Positions 43,130 to 51,733 of a stretch of 64,000 nt of DNA are shown in pieces; the stretch's first letter is position 1, and every line of letters begins with the position of its first letter. Under the pieces are notes generated by a model. It saw only the letters and a list, made by a program, of their open reading frames with translations, did not search any database and was not told the DNA's origin. This DNA comes from Stieleria bergensis. GTDB lineage: Bacteria > Planctomycetota > Planctomycetia > Pirellulales > Pirellulaceae. The position numbers and the translations under genes are program-made. The stretch covers positions 2,783,124 through 2,847,123 of the forward strand of contig CP036272.1 in assembly GCA_007745635.1 (NCBI GenBank), given 5' to 3'.

Positions 43130-44863
43130 ATGAGCCAGCAGGACCCGTCAGATGATGTACCGGTTTCTGGTTCAGCGGAGGGCAGTCTTGAAACAGGCGA
43201 CAAAGCCGGCGAAGCATCGGATGCGCCAAGTTTCGATAGCGTGCTGACGCGATATTTTGACCAAGTAGACGGCGGACAAGATCCCGACCCGGCAACCTTC
43301 GTCAAGCAGTACCCGCAACACCAGGCAGAGCTCCGTTCGTTTTTTCGCAATCACTTTTGGATGGCGGGTGAGGAACTTCCCGAGCCGGCATCATTGTGTG
43401 GGCAAACGATCGGTTCTTATCAAGTCATCAGTGAATTGGCACGCGGTGGGATGGGGGTGGTTTACCGCGCCAAGCAAAATGAACTGCATCGCGACGTGGC
43501 CATCAAAGTCATCAGTACCGGCGTGTTAGCTGGCGACGAGGAGCGTCAACGGTTTCGGCAGGAGGCCGAGGCGGTTGCCAAACTCGATCATCCGGGCATC
43601 ATTGCGATTTATGACATTGGCCAGTGGAATGGTCACGAGTATTACTCGATGCCGTTGATCGAAGGTCCGTCACTGAATCAGTTTGTTGGCGACTTGTCTC
43701 TCAGTCAGGAAGATGCGGCTCGCATGGTGCGTGACATCGCTCGAGCGGTTGGGCAGGCGCATCAAGTCGGGATTGTGCATCGCGATTTAAAGCCCGAAAA
43801 CGTTTTGATCAAAGAGAACGACTGTCCCGTGGTTGTGGACTTTGGGTTGGCCAAATGGCAACGTGATGGCGCAACGTTGACGCGAACGGGGCAATTGCTG
43901 GGGACGCCTCATTACATGAGTCCCGAACAAGCGCGAGCAGCGGACGACGTCGGGGCCAGTGCAGACATCTATTCGTTGGGAGCGATCTTGTTTGCTCTGT
44001 TGACCGGCGTGCCACCGCATCAAGGGGAGAACACCGCCGAAATCCTTAACAGCGTGCTCTGCGATGATCCCTTTCCACCTCGGTCACACGATCCCGGGAT
44101 CGCCCGAGACCTTGATGCAATCTGTATGCAGGCGATGTCGCGTGAACCTGAACGCCGGTATCAGTCTGGTACGGAATTAGCCGACGAATTGGACCGCTTT
44201 CTGGATGGCGAACCCGTCTCCGCCGGCAACCGCAAGAACTTGTTCCGCAACCTCGCTTCGGCATTCAATAAAGACACGCATGGCAAGCAGTTTCAGCCTT
44301 GGCACACGACATTGATGATCCTTGGTAGCATCATTTTTGCCACGCACTTAACCATTTTTGGACTGATACAACTTGGTGCACCGCACGTGCTGGCTTACTG
44401 GGTTCCGCGAGCGTTGATGTTTCTGAGTATCGCTGGAACGATCTACCATGTTCGCGGCGGAACCATCTCACCACGTCGCAATGCGGAGCGACCGGTGTGG
44501 TCCATTTGGATTGGCTACCTTTCAGCGTTGGCGGTGATCAACGTGCTGATCATGATTAGCGATGTGCCCCAGGTCACAATGTTTCCGTTGGCTTGTGCGT
44601 TGAGCGGGTTTGCGTTCATCGCAATGGCGGGGCACATTTGGGCGGGGTCGGCGCTAATTGGCGTCGTCTTTTTCCTGATGTCACCGCTTGCCATTTGGTA
44701 CCCGGAGTTTTCGCCATTGATGTTTGGCTCGCTGTATTTCTTTGCCACCTTCGCGCTCAGTCGGCACTATCGCCGAGCGTCGCGGAAGGCGGCCTTGTCC
44801 ACGATGGGAACACCGCGTTCGTCGGCAAAGGTTGACAACTATGCAGTGACGCCTAAGCAGTAA
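43130..44863 (+). CDS. Membrane-anchored serine/threonine protein kinase
   Basis: 577 aa. N-terminal acidic stretch, then an ordinary Hanks-type kinase: Gly loop ARGGMGVVYRA (~105-115), Lys126 in VAIKVI, HRDLKPEN (217-224, catalytic Asp219), DFGLAKW (Asp237), activation segment ending GTPHYMSPEQA, and DIYSLGAIL. The C-terminal ~170 residues hold about five membrane helices (LMILGSIIFATHLTIFGLI onward), an unusual polytopic tail. The N-terminal 60 residues contain FDSVLTRYFDQVDGGQDPDP, a conserved-looking domain seen in planctomycete kinases. A good AAGGAAA Shine-Dalgarno site lies at 43118-43124. Ends two bases from the convergent oxidoreductase. Confidence 0.94.
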   Translation: MSQQDPSDDVPVSGSAEGSLETGDKAGEASDAPSFDSVLTRYFDQVDGGQDPDPATFVKQYPQHQAELRSFFRNHFWMAGEELPEPASLCGQTIGSYQVISELARGGMGVVYRAKQNELHRDVAIKVISTGVLAGDEERQRFRQEAEAVAKLDHPGIIAIYDIGQWNGHEYYSMPLIEGPSLNQFVGDLSLSQEDAARMVRDIARAVGQAHQVGIVHRDLKPENVLIKENDCPVVVDFGLAKWQRDGATLTRTGQLLGTPHYMSPEQARAADDVGASADIYSLGAILFALLTGVPPHQGENTAEILNSVLCDDPFPPRSHDPGIARDLDAICMQAMSREPERRYQSGTELADELDRFLDGEPVSAGNRKNLFRNLASAFNKDTHGKQFQPWHTTLMILGSIIFATHLTIFGLIQLGAPHVLAYWVPRALMFLSIAGTIYHVRGGTISPRRNAERPVWSIWIGYLSALAVINVLIMISDVPQVTMFPLACALSGFAFIAMAGHIWAGSALIGVVFFLMSPLAIWYPEFSPLMFGSLYFFATFALSRHYRRASRKAALSTMGTPRSSAKVDNYAVTPKQ

Positions 44864-44865
44864 GG

Positions 44866-46242
44866 CTAGCTGAGTTCGATCTCGTAACCTTTGCGTTTCT
44901 GGCGATTGACAAGTGCGTTGGCTTGGTCATCGTCAATCACAGCTTGCTTTTCGGGATCCCATTTCAGCTTGCGTCCTAATCGGGCTGCGATCCCGGACAA
45001 ATGGCAGGTGGACAGGGCTCGGTGATGGCTGAACACATCGGAGATTGGTTCGCTACGATCGGCGACACATTGAAAGAAGTTTTCCAGATGGCTGGTCAAC
45101 GCTTTGCCTTTGTAAACTTCGTCGAGTGCGCCATCGGGGAGCGGATTGGTCTTCAGTGCGTCTGCCGGGGCACCGGTCAAGCGACCACGGTTGACGAAAA
45201 TTCTTCCCTCGGTGCCTTCAAACAAAATGCCATTGTCTGTGTCGTGACGAAGCACCAATTCGACGCCATCAGCAAAGGTTGATTTGATATTGAATGCCGT
45301 CGGCGTGTTGTAACGATCAGCTTCAACCGGATAACCATCTTTGAATTCCACCGGGTGTTTGACCATGATTGGGTCAACGGTGACGGGGCCGGTTTCTGTT
45401 TTGCCCAAGCCCCAGGTCGCGATGTCAGCGTGGTGAGCTCCCCAGTCAGTCAGTTTGCCACCGGAGTATTCGTACCACCAACGGAAATCGTAATGCGTTC
45501 GAGACCAAGCTTTGACCTCGTTCGGCGCGCCGGCCAGGAGGCGAAAGTCGGTTTTCGGAGCCGGTCCCAACCAGCGATCCCAGTCAAAGTTCTTCGGTGG
45601 CGTTGCGATCGGCAGCGCTGGACTAGTGGGGCCGCCACCGATGGCACAGGTTGCGCGCGTCAGTTTGCCCAAGCGACCGGATTGGATCAACGCGATTGCA
45701 GTCAGGATTTGACGCATGCTTCGTTGTTGGGTGCCCACTTGGACGATCTGGTTTGTCTGCTTACAAACCTTGTCAACGAGCTGGCCTTCTTCGATCGTCA
45801 GCGTCATCGGTTTTTCGCAGTAAGCGTCCTTGCCCGACAGCATTGCTTCGATCAACACTTTGGCGTGCCAGTGATCCGGCGTTACGATATGCACGAGGTC
45901 GATGTCGTCGCGATCAATGATGCTGCGATAGTCAGTCGACTGATCGGGTGCGGTTCCCAGCCAGTCTTTGACCAAACCTGCTGCGCGCTCCGTGCGGTCA
46001 GAGTCCACATCGCAGACGGCAACAATGTCAGCGAACTTGGGGAAGTCCTTGCCAAGCCCATAGCTGCTTTTCAGGCCGGTGGCGCGCTGATCCCAACGAC
46101 TGCCACAACCCACAACGGCGACGCGCGGGCGATCGTTCGCGTTTTGAAATCCGAACGCTCGTGAAGAGGCGGCGGTGGCAATGCCAAAGCCAGCCAGTGA
46201 GCTGTTGCGTAAGAAGTCACGACGAGACGGGGAGCGATTCAT
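44866..46242 (-). CDS. Tat-exported Gfo/Idh/MocA-family oxidoreductase
   Basis: 458 aa. Tat signal RSPSRRDFLRNSSLAGFGIA (twin-arginine RRDFLR). Rossmann fold begins VAVVGCGSRWDQ; then DIVAVCDVDSDR, DIDLVHIVTPDHWHAKVLIE, AYCEKPMT (EKP motif) and the C-terminal domain YSGGKLTDWGAHHADIATWG. Members use NAD(P) to oxidise or reduce sugars or sugar derivatives; planctomycetes have many Tat-exported ones. The substrate is unknown, and no sugar transporter or sulfatase adjoins it. Confidence 0.9.
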   Translation of the reverse strand: MNRSPSRRDFLRNSSLAGFGIATAASSRAFGFQNANDRPRVAVVGCGSRWDQRATGLKSSYGLGKDFPKFADIVAVCDVDSDRTERAAGLVKDWLGTAPDQSTDYRSIIDRDDIDLVHIVTPDHWHAKVLIEAMLSGKDAYCEKPMTLTIEEGQLVDKVCKQTNQIVQVGTQQRSMRQILTAIALIQSGRLGKLTRATCAIGGGPTSPALPIATPPKNFDWDRWLGPAPKTDFRLLAGAPNEVKAWSRTHYDFRWWYEYSGGKLTDWGAHHADIATWGLGKTETGPVTVDPIMVKHPVEFKDGYPVEADRYNTPTAFNIKSTFADGVELVLRHDTDNGILFEGTEGRIFVNRGRLTGAPADALKTNPLPDGALDEVYKGKALTSHLENFFQCVADRSEPISDVFSHHRALSTCHLSGIAARLGRKLKWDPEKQAVIDDDQANALVNRQKRKGYEIELS

Positions 46243-46338
46243 GAAACTACCGAACGAATGAGGGATGATAACAATCAGCCCTCATTATAGACGTTCGCGC
46301 GTCGGAATTCAGCCAGTGCTGCAGTGCTGCAGTGCTCG

Positions 46339-46965
46339 CTAATTCGTCGCCGCAACCGTTCCCGTCGCCGCATCTTGATCGACGTCGGCGTTTTTCAAGG
46401 CCAACCCGATCGCGCTCCAGGTGATCCCATTAAAGATCATGTCAACGCCGAACAACGTGCCGATCAACCACAGCGCGCTTTCTGGGAACTGTTTGAAAAC
46501 CATCACCCCTAGCAGCAAGGTGACGCAGCCGTTTAGCAGTCCCCAGCCCCACTGCGAGTAACGCATGCTGATTGCCGAGGCGATGCGAAACACCCCGATC
46601 ACGCAAAACATCGATGCGGCCAGCATGGTGATGACCGCCGTCGATTGCAGAGGAGCTTCAGACACCATGAAACCGGTGACGGTGTAGATGATGCCCGCCA
46701 GCAAGTGGACCAGAAACGCACTCCAGTTCCCGGTCCAGAATGCACTGATAATCAGCGCTAATCCGGAGATCATCAGCACAACGCCAAAAGCAACCGTCAC
46801 GCCAACCGATGAAGCCAGCGGAAAGGCAATGGCGATAAAACCGCAAATCGAAAGTAAGACGCCCAGAGCCACCAAGCACCACCACTGGCGTTGGCAGTGG
46901 GCTAGTTCGGCGAGGGGGGCTGAGCTGGGAATCAGCGCGCTGCCGTCATTGCTTGTGTTTGACAT
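46339..46965 (-). CDS. HdeD/DUF308-family membrane protein
   Basis: 208 aa, about six membrane helices, in three pairs: WCLVALGVLLSICGFIAIAF, TVAFGVVLMISGLALIISAF, LLAGIIYTVTGFMV, ITMLAASMFCVIGVFRIASA, GLLNGCVTLLLGVMVFK and WLIGTLFGVDMIFNGITW. The repeated pattern GxxxLxxG...P is that of HdeD acid-resistance family proteins. Role in acid or envelope stress is from family, not from context. Confidence 0.82.
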   Translation of the reverse strand: MSNTSNDGSALIPSSAPLAELAHCQRQWWCLVALGVLLSICGFIAIAFPLASSVGVTVAFGVVLMISGLALIISAFWTGNWSAFLVHLLAGIIYTVTGFMVSEAPLQSTAVITMLAASMFCVIGVFRIASAISMRYSQWGWGLLNGCVTLLLGVMVFKQFPESALWLIGTLFGVDMIFNGITWSAIGLALKNADVDQDAATGTVAATN

Positions 46966-47271
46966 CTTGGGCCCTGTTCTTTCCTGGTTAGTACGACTTG
47001 GGTCGTTGGTTCAAATCAGACACGATGCCGTCTGCATTCAGACAGGAAACAACAGCGTCTGCGAAACTATAAACCACTCGATCGTCAATCCAAGAGATTT
47101 GACTGGATGCCCTCGATCTGGACCCGCGGGTGTGAGAATCAGCGGCGCGAGGCGATGGGGAAGTGAATGCCGGGTGAATTGGACTTTCGGCCGTCAACCA
47201 GAGTTTGCTAGTAGTTGGACCGTTCGTCTGTGAACGGACACGATCAAGGATTCTCGTTGGACAGCTGCACC

Positions 47272-47589
47272 ATGCCGGATGGATCAAAAGCAAGCACTAC
47301 TGAACCACGCGGGCTGAAGAAGCCTGGCGTCCATTGGGCGCAGTGTGCCTTCGCTGGAATCTGCGTGTTGGCGGTCGGCGGTTGCCAGGCTTTGCATGGG
47401 CGAAATTTGATCTCGCCCCCAGGTTCCGTGCTGTATCAGCAGGCAAATGCCACCATTCATGATCCCTTTCCCCAAGGGGACATCGGCCACAATGATGGAT
47501 CAATGCGGCCGCCAGATTATCAAGTGCCGATGCCACCGGCGGTCCGCAATCGGATGAAAGCCGACATCACGCCTTGGCTACAAGACTAG
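47272..47589 (+). CDS. Small planctomycete lipoprotein
   Basis: 105 aa. A signal sequence FAGICVLAVGGC (lipobox AVGGC) leads to a short mature part with LISPPGSVLYQQANATIHDP then MPPAVRNRMKADITPW. The mature protein is hydrophilic and Pro-rich. No known domain. An upstream TTG would add 19 residues. It ends 9 bases before the convergent aldose epimerase. Confidence 0.6.
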   Translation: MPDGSKASTTEPRGLKKPGVHWAQCAFAGICVLAVGGCQALHGRNLISPPGSVLYQQANATIHDPFPQGDIGHNDGSMRPPDYQVPMPPAVRNRMKADITPWLQD

Positions 47590-47597
47590 CCGATTGG

Positions 47598-48719
47598 CTA
47601 CTTGGCAGAGAACTTGAAGACCGTCTGGCTGACGTATTCGTCTTCAGGTTGCAGGATCGTGCTTGGGAAGCTGGGCTGGTTTGGGCTGTCGGGAAAGTGT
47701 TGTGTTTCCAGGCAGAATCCACCACGATGCACGTAGGGTTTGCCGGACTTGCCCTTCAGTCGGCCGTCTAAGAAGTTACCACAGTAAAATTGAATCCCTG
47801 GTTCTGTGGTGCTGATCTCCAGTTGGCGTCCGGTGGTTGGTTCGTACACCTTGGCGGCCAAGGTCAGTTCGCCGGTCTTGCCACCTTTATCCAACACCCA
47901 GTTGTGGTCGTAGCCGCCACCAAAGGTCAACTGCTCGTTTTCCTTGTTGATGTCTTTGCCGATCGCTTTTGGCTTGGTGAAGTCGAAGGGCGTGCCTTGG
48001 ACCTCGGGAGTCTTGCCGGTTGGGATCAGCGTCTCGTTTACAGGTGTGTAACGATTGGCGTTTAGCATCAGTTGATGGCCAAGGATGTTGCCGTTGCCTT
48101 CACCTTTGAGGTTAAAGTAAGTGTGCTGTGTTAAGTTAATTGGCGTGGCTTTATCGGTTGTTGCCAAGTAGTCGACCACGATCTCATTGTCGTCGGTGAG
48201 TGTGTAGGTGACTTGGCAATTCAAATTCCCCGGATAGCCTTCTTCGCCATCTTTTGACAGGTAAGACAGCACAACCGCCTCGCCTTCGTCAGCGACTTTG
48301 CCAGTCCAAACAACCTTGTCGAATCCGATGACACCACCGTGAAGGCTGTTTGGTGGGTTGTTGATCGCTAGGCTGTATTCGCTGCCGGCGATCACGAACT
48401 TGCCTTTGGCGATGCGGTTTCCATAGCGACCAACGATCGCACCAAAGTACGGTTTGTCAACGGCGTTTAGATACGATGCCATGTTGTCGTATCCAAGTGC
48501 CACGTCGCCCAGTTTTCCGTTGCGATCTGGCACCATGATCGACATGATGATGGCGCCAAAGTTGGTGAGCTTGACTTTCAAGCCCTGTTGGTTTGTCAGG
48601 GTGTAATACTGAATGTCACCGCTGGTTTCGACTTCGACGGCTGCCGCCTGTTGAAGCGTTTGGCCGGCAAAGAGTGCAAACAGCAATGAGAACACAGTCA
48701 GTGTGCGTCGAGCAATCAT
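47598..48719 (-). CDS. Exported aldose 1-epimerase (galactose mutarotase)
   Basis: 373 aa. Signal peptide (TLTVFSLLFALFAGQTLQQ then AAAVE), so periplasmic. Mutarotase motifs: NFGAIIMSIMVPDRNGK, NRIAKGKF, NPPNSLHGGVIGFDK (His), LTQHTYFNLKGEG (catalytic His), YDHNWVLDK, FYCGNFLDG, GFCLETQHFPDSPNQ (catalytic Glu). All active-site residues are there. Interconverts alpha and beta aldoses. The next gene upstream on the same strand is a Zn dehydrogenase, 102 bases away. Confidence 0.93.
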   Translation of the reverse strand: MIARRTLTVFSLLFALFAGQTLQQAAAVEVETSGDIQYYTLTNQQGLKVKLTNFGAIIMSIMVPDRNGKLGDVALGYDNMASYLNAVDKPYFGAIVGRYGNRIAKGKFVIAGSEYSLAINNPPNSLHGGVIGFDKVVWTGKVADEGEAVVLSYLSKDGEEGYPGNLNCQVTYTLTDDNEIVVDYLATTDKATPINLTQHTYFNLKGEGNGNILGHQLMLNANRYTPVNETLIPTGKTPEVQGTPFDFTKPKAIGKDINKENEQLTFGGGYDHNWVLDKGGKTGELTLAAKVYEPTTGRQLEISTTEPGIQFYCGNFLDGRLKGKSGKPYVHRGGFCLETQHFPDSPNQPSFPSTILQPEDEYVSQTVFKFSAK

Positions 48720-48821
48720 GGCAGGGATGTGGGGGTGGGATGATGTGAAAGGATGAGCCGCGAGTCGCTGTGCTTGCGGCGTACGGAGACAATACTGGTG
48801 TCCAACAGGTCGCGTCAGCGA

Positions 48822-49856
48822 TCACTGTGGTTGTAAAATCACTTTCATGGCACCGGGTTCGCCAGCGTATAAACGCGAGAACCATTCCGGTCCTTCGTCC
48901 AGCGTCGCTGTGGCGGTGATCAGTGGTTCCACTTTGATGGCCCCGCTAGCGATCAAATCAATGCATGCAGGATACTCGCCTTTGGAGGCGCATGTACCGA
49001 AAACGCTCAATTCGCGGGTAACAATCGCCTGGAGCGGGACTTCCACTCGTGGCGCCAGGTTGCCGACCAGCGTGATTGAACCGCCTTTGCGCACCGATTC
49101 GATTGCCGTCTCGATCGTGACCGTGGCGCCCACGACTTCCAAGGCAACATCAGCACCGCGACCACCGGTCAGCTTCTTCACCTCGGCCGGTACATCGACC
49201 TCGTCCGCCTTAAGCACATGATCAGCACCCAAAGACAGCGCTGTCTCGAGACGATTTTGGTCTAGATCCACTGCAATGACCTTGCTGCATCCAGCGAGCC
49301 GAATCGCTTGAATGGTTAGCAAGCCAATCATCCCGCTGCCGACGACCACCGCTGTGTCACCAAGTGTGACAGGTGTTCGGTTGGCGGCATGGACGGCAAT
49401 CGACACGGCTTCAATCAAGGCCGCATGTTCAAAAGGCATGCCTTCGGGCAGCTTGTAGCAAATGTGCTGCGGCACCGAGACCAGTTCTGCAAACGCGCCA
49501 TGACGGCGATACTCGCCACACGACACACCCAGGACCATGCGATTGTCGCACAGGTTGATGTCACCTTTACGGCAATAAAAGCAGTCACCACAAGAGACCG
49601 TTGAATCGAAGGTCACATGATCGCCAACGGCAAAGTCTTGCACTTCGCTGCCAACGGCTTTGACAACACCGGCTGCCTCGTGACCCATCACCAAGGGGGG
49701 AATGCGCCGTCCGCTGCTACCGTCGTAGCCGTGGATATCGCTTCCACAGATCCCGCAGGCACGGACATCGATCAGCAAGTCCTTTTCACCGACCGTCGGA
49801 TCGTCGACTTCAGTAACCTCAAGGTTCTTGTACTCAGTTAGCAGCATCGCTTTCAT
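48822..49856 (-). CDS. Zinc-dependent medium-chain dehydrogenase (sorbitol/galactitol-type)
   Basis: 344 aa. Catalytic zinc ligands: Cys37 in CGICGSDIHGYDG, His59-Glu60 in MGHEAAG; structural zinc Cys89, 92, 95 and 103 in CGDCFYCRKGDINLC. Rossmann NAD site AVVVGSGMIGLLTIQA. Resembles sorbitol or galactitol-1-phosphate dehydrogenases. The ATG at MKAMLLTEYK is preferred; the frame is open to a TTG 11 codons upstream. It precedes the aldose epimerase in the same direction, which fits polyol or sugar oxidation. Confidence 0.9.
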   Translation of the reverse strand: MKAMLLTEYKNLEVTEVDDPTVGEKDLLIDVRACGICGSDIHGYDGSSGRRIPPLVMGHEAAGVVKAVGSEVQDFAVGDHVTFDSTVSCGDCFYCRKGDINLCDNRMVLGVSCGEYRRHGAFAELVSVPQHICYKLPEGMPFEHAALIEAVSIAVHAANRTPVTLGDTAVVVGSGMIGLLTIQAIRLAGCSKVIAVDLDQNRLETALSLGADHVLKADEVDVPAEVKKLTGGRGADVALEVVGATVTIETAIESVRKGGSITLVGNLAPRVEVPLQAIVTRELSVFGTCASKGEYPACIDLIASGAIKVEPLITATATLDEGPEWFSRLYAGEPGAMKVILQPQ

Positions 49857-50055
49857 GCGACCGGTTCTCTCTTTCAGTGCGATGGTCAAGCGAGCAGATC
49901 ATGGGAACTGGCTGCCTGGAGGGTGGCCAGCGGATCGCTCGGTTTGGCGGGGCGGTTGCGGACAATTGTAGTCTACGTCCCTACAAGATAAATCAAAGAT
50001 CGGCTTTGCAATAGAGGACAATGGTAGGCATTGATGGGCAAAGCAAGCAGATGCC

Positions 50056-50871
50056 CTACTTGGCTAGCTGGGCCGCCAGAAATCGCTTGTATTGCTCGGC
50101 GATATGTCCCATGTAGTTCGCCGGTGCAACCTCCGCTGACTGGGTCATGTACTTCAACGCGGGCTTTGTGTTTCCCTGGGCGTCGGCATACAGGCCCAAG
50201 TAAAAATAGCCATAGAACTGAGCCGTGGTGCTGCGTGGCGAGTCTTTGAGCCGATCGATTTCATCCTGAACCGCCTGAGTGTTGCCCGTTTTAAACATTT
50301 GCAACACTTGTTCCATGGTTGGGCGAGGATCGTTCGGCGCGGGTAAGACCTCCTGGTCCGCTTTTTCGGGTGATTGATGCTTGGCCAAGCACAGATAGTG
50401 CCAAGCGGCGTTCTCAACATCGTTCGGATTGACTTCGCGGTGAATTTCAAACTGCTCGACGCCGTCCTTGTATCGCTCGACGAAATACAGTGCGATCCCG
50501 CGTTGCCAGAGAAACGGTTTGCGATCCGGGTGCGCTTTGGCATAGGCATCAAAACCCGGCAACGATTCTTCCACCAAGCCGCACTGCAACAAAAGATCGC
50601 TGGCGTTCAGTTTGAGACGCTCGTTCTTTGTGGTCTCGCTGAGTTTCTTTGCCAGGGCACCGGCCTGGACATACTCCCGTTTCTGCAACAGGTTTTGAGC
50701 ATCACGCAGCATGACCAGTTGGGAGGCTAAATCCTGCACCGCTTCTTCCTGTTGCGCTTCGCCCACTTCCTGAGCCAGGCAGGTTGCCGAGGGCAGCACC
50801 ATGCTGGTCGTGGCTAGCAGGACAGAAAAGCAAAACGTGACAGTAGGGAAGTGGCTATTGGGGGCTGTCAT
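50056..50871 (-). CDS. Exported TPR-type protein
   Basis: 271 aa. Signal peptide (VTFCFSVLLATTSMVLPSAT then CLAQEV). The mature part is alpha-helical with TPR-like pairs: REYVQAGALAKKL, GFDAYAKAHPDRKPFLWQRG, YKDGVEQFEIHREVNPNDVE, FYGYFYLGLYADAQGNTKPA then LKYMTQSAEVAP. A protein-protein interaction role in the periplasm is likely; no enzymatic motif. ATG at MTAPNSHF is chosen for the signal peptide. Confidence 0.78.
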   Translation of the reverse strand: MTAPNSHFPTVTFCFSVLLATTSMVLPSATCLAQEVGEAQQEEAVQDLASQLVMLRDAQNLLQKREYVQAGALAKKLSETTKNERLKLNASDLLLQCGLVEESLPGFDAYAKAHPDRKPFLWQRGIALYFVERYKDGVEQFEIHREVNPNDVENAAWHYLCLAKHQSPEKADQEVLPAPNDPRPTMEQVLQMFKTGNTQAVQDEIDRLKDSPRSTTAQFYGYFYLGLYADAQGNTKPALKYMTQSAEVAPANYMGHIAEQYKRFLAAQLAK

Positions 50872-51018
50872 GAAAGAGCCTGAGGAGGAGGTGAGGTGGG
50901 TTCGTCGGGTGCGTGCAAGCACGGCAGTCGACGTTTTGGTGCGCGGGTGCACGGCAGCCTACGTGTTGGTGCGCGGGAGCTGGCGTACTGCGGAGGTCCC
51001 TGAACTCAGCGATGTTGC

Positions 51019-51585
51019 TTATTGCGCAACGATTTCCAGCAACTCGATCGCCGGTTCACCATCGCAATAAATCAGGGCCGTGCGGCCAAACAGTGTATCG
51101 CCTTCCTGGCACGCAAGGTGGGTTGCCAATTGTGGGCCAGCGGAAAATTTCCACAGCCCGCACAACTGGACTTCACGCAGCACGTTGTGTTGAATCAACA
51201 CTCGGCCAAGAGGAATCTGGCGGGATTCAATTTCCGCCCAGACTTGTGGCGCCAAGGTGTTGACGTCCAGTCTGACGATCCCGTACTGGACGACTTTCCC
51301 GCTGCGGTGCGTTTTTAGCGTGATTTCGCGCGAGTACCAGTCGTGTCCCTGATCTTGATGGCGATGGTGTCGGTGAACGACGACATCCACTGAATCCTGA
51401 TGATGGGACTCGACCGTCACGGTCATATGAGCGTGATGATTGAGCAGTTTGTTGTAAGGCTCTGGCGGTGCATCGGTTGCCTCACACTTGCCTAGCTGAC
51501 TGAATTGATTTGCCGCATCATAAAATTCGGCCAGCAACAATTGAATGTCAACGCGTGCATCGTCTTGAGGAATCAGGCCAGCCAT
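51019..51585 (-). CDS. UbiC/chorismate-lyase-like protein (tentative)
   Basis: 188 aa. The C-terminal ~110 residues (REITLKTHRSGKVVQYGIVR ... PLGRVLIQHNVLREVQLCG ... GRTALIYCDGEPAIELLEIV) follow the strand order of the chorismate-lyase/UTRA-like fold: a substrate lid helix, PLG, a long strand, and R..LIY..G.P..EL. Chorismate lyase makes 4-hydroxybenzoate for quinones or phenolic head groups. The identity is by pattern only and could be wrong. Its neighbour, a polyprenyl synthetase, starts 148 bases downstream on the same strand. Confidence 0.45.
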   Translation of the reverse strand: MAGLIPQDDARVDIQLLLAEFYDAANQFSQLGKCEATDAPPEPYNKLLNHHAHMTVTVESHHQDSVDVVVHRHHRHQDQGHDWYSREITLKTHRSGKVVQYGIVRLDVNTLAPQVWAEIESRQIPLGRVLIQHNVLREVQLCGLWKFSAGPQLATHLACQEGDTLFGRTALIYCDGEPAIELLEIVAQ

Positions 51586-51733
51586 AAAAAAAATCTGCGT
51601 TCAGGAACCAAGTCAACGTGATGGATGGATTCACTGACTCGCGCAGGCAGTGAATCGTGTGTCAGTCAGTCCCGAGATGGAATGTGGCTGCTGAAGCCAC
51701 TCGGCGAGTACGCGGTGATTCAGCCGCAGTGAA

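Noticed and set aside
46306-46335. Three CAGTGCTG repeats
   Set aside because: Too short to call a minisatellite; probably chance.
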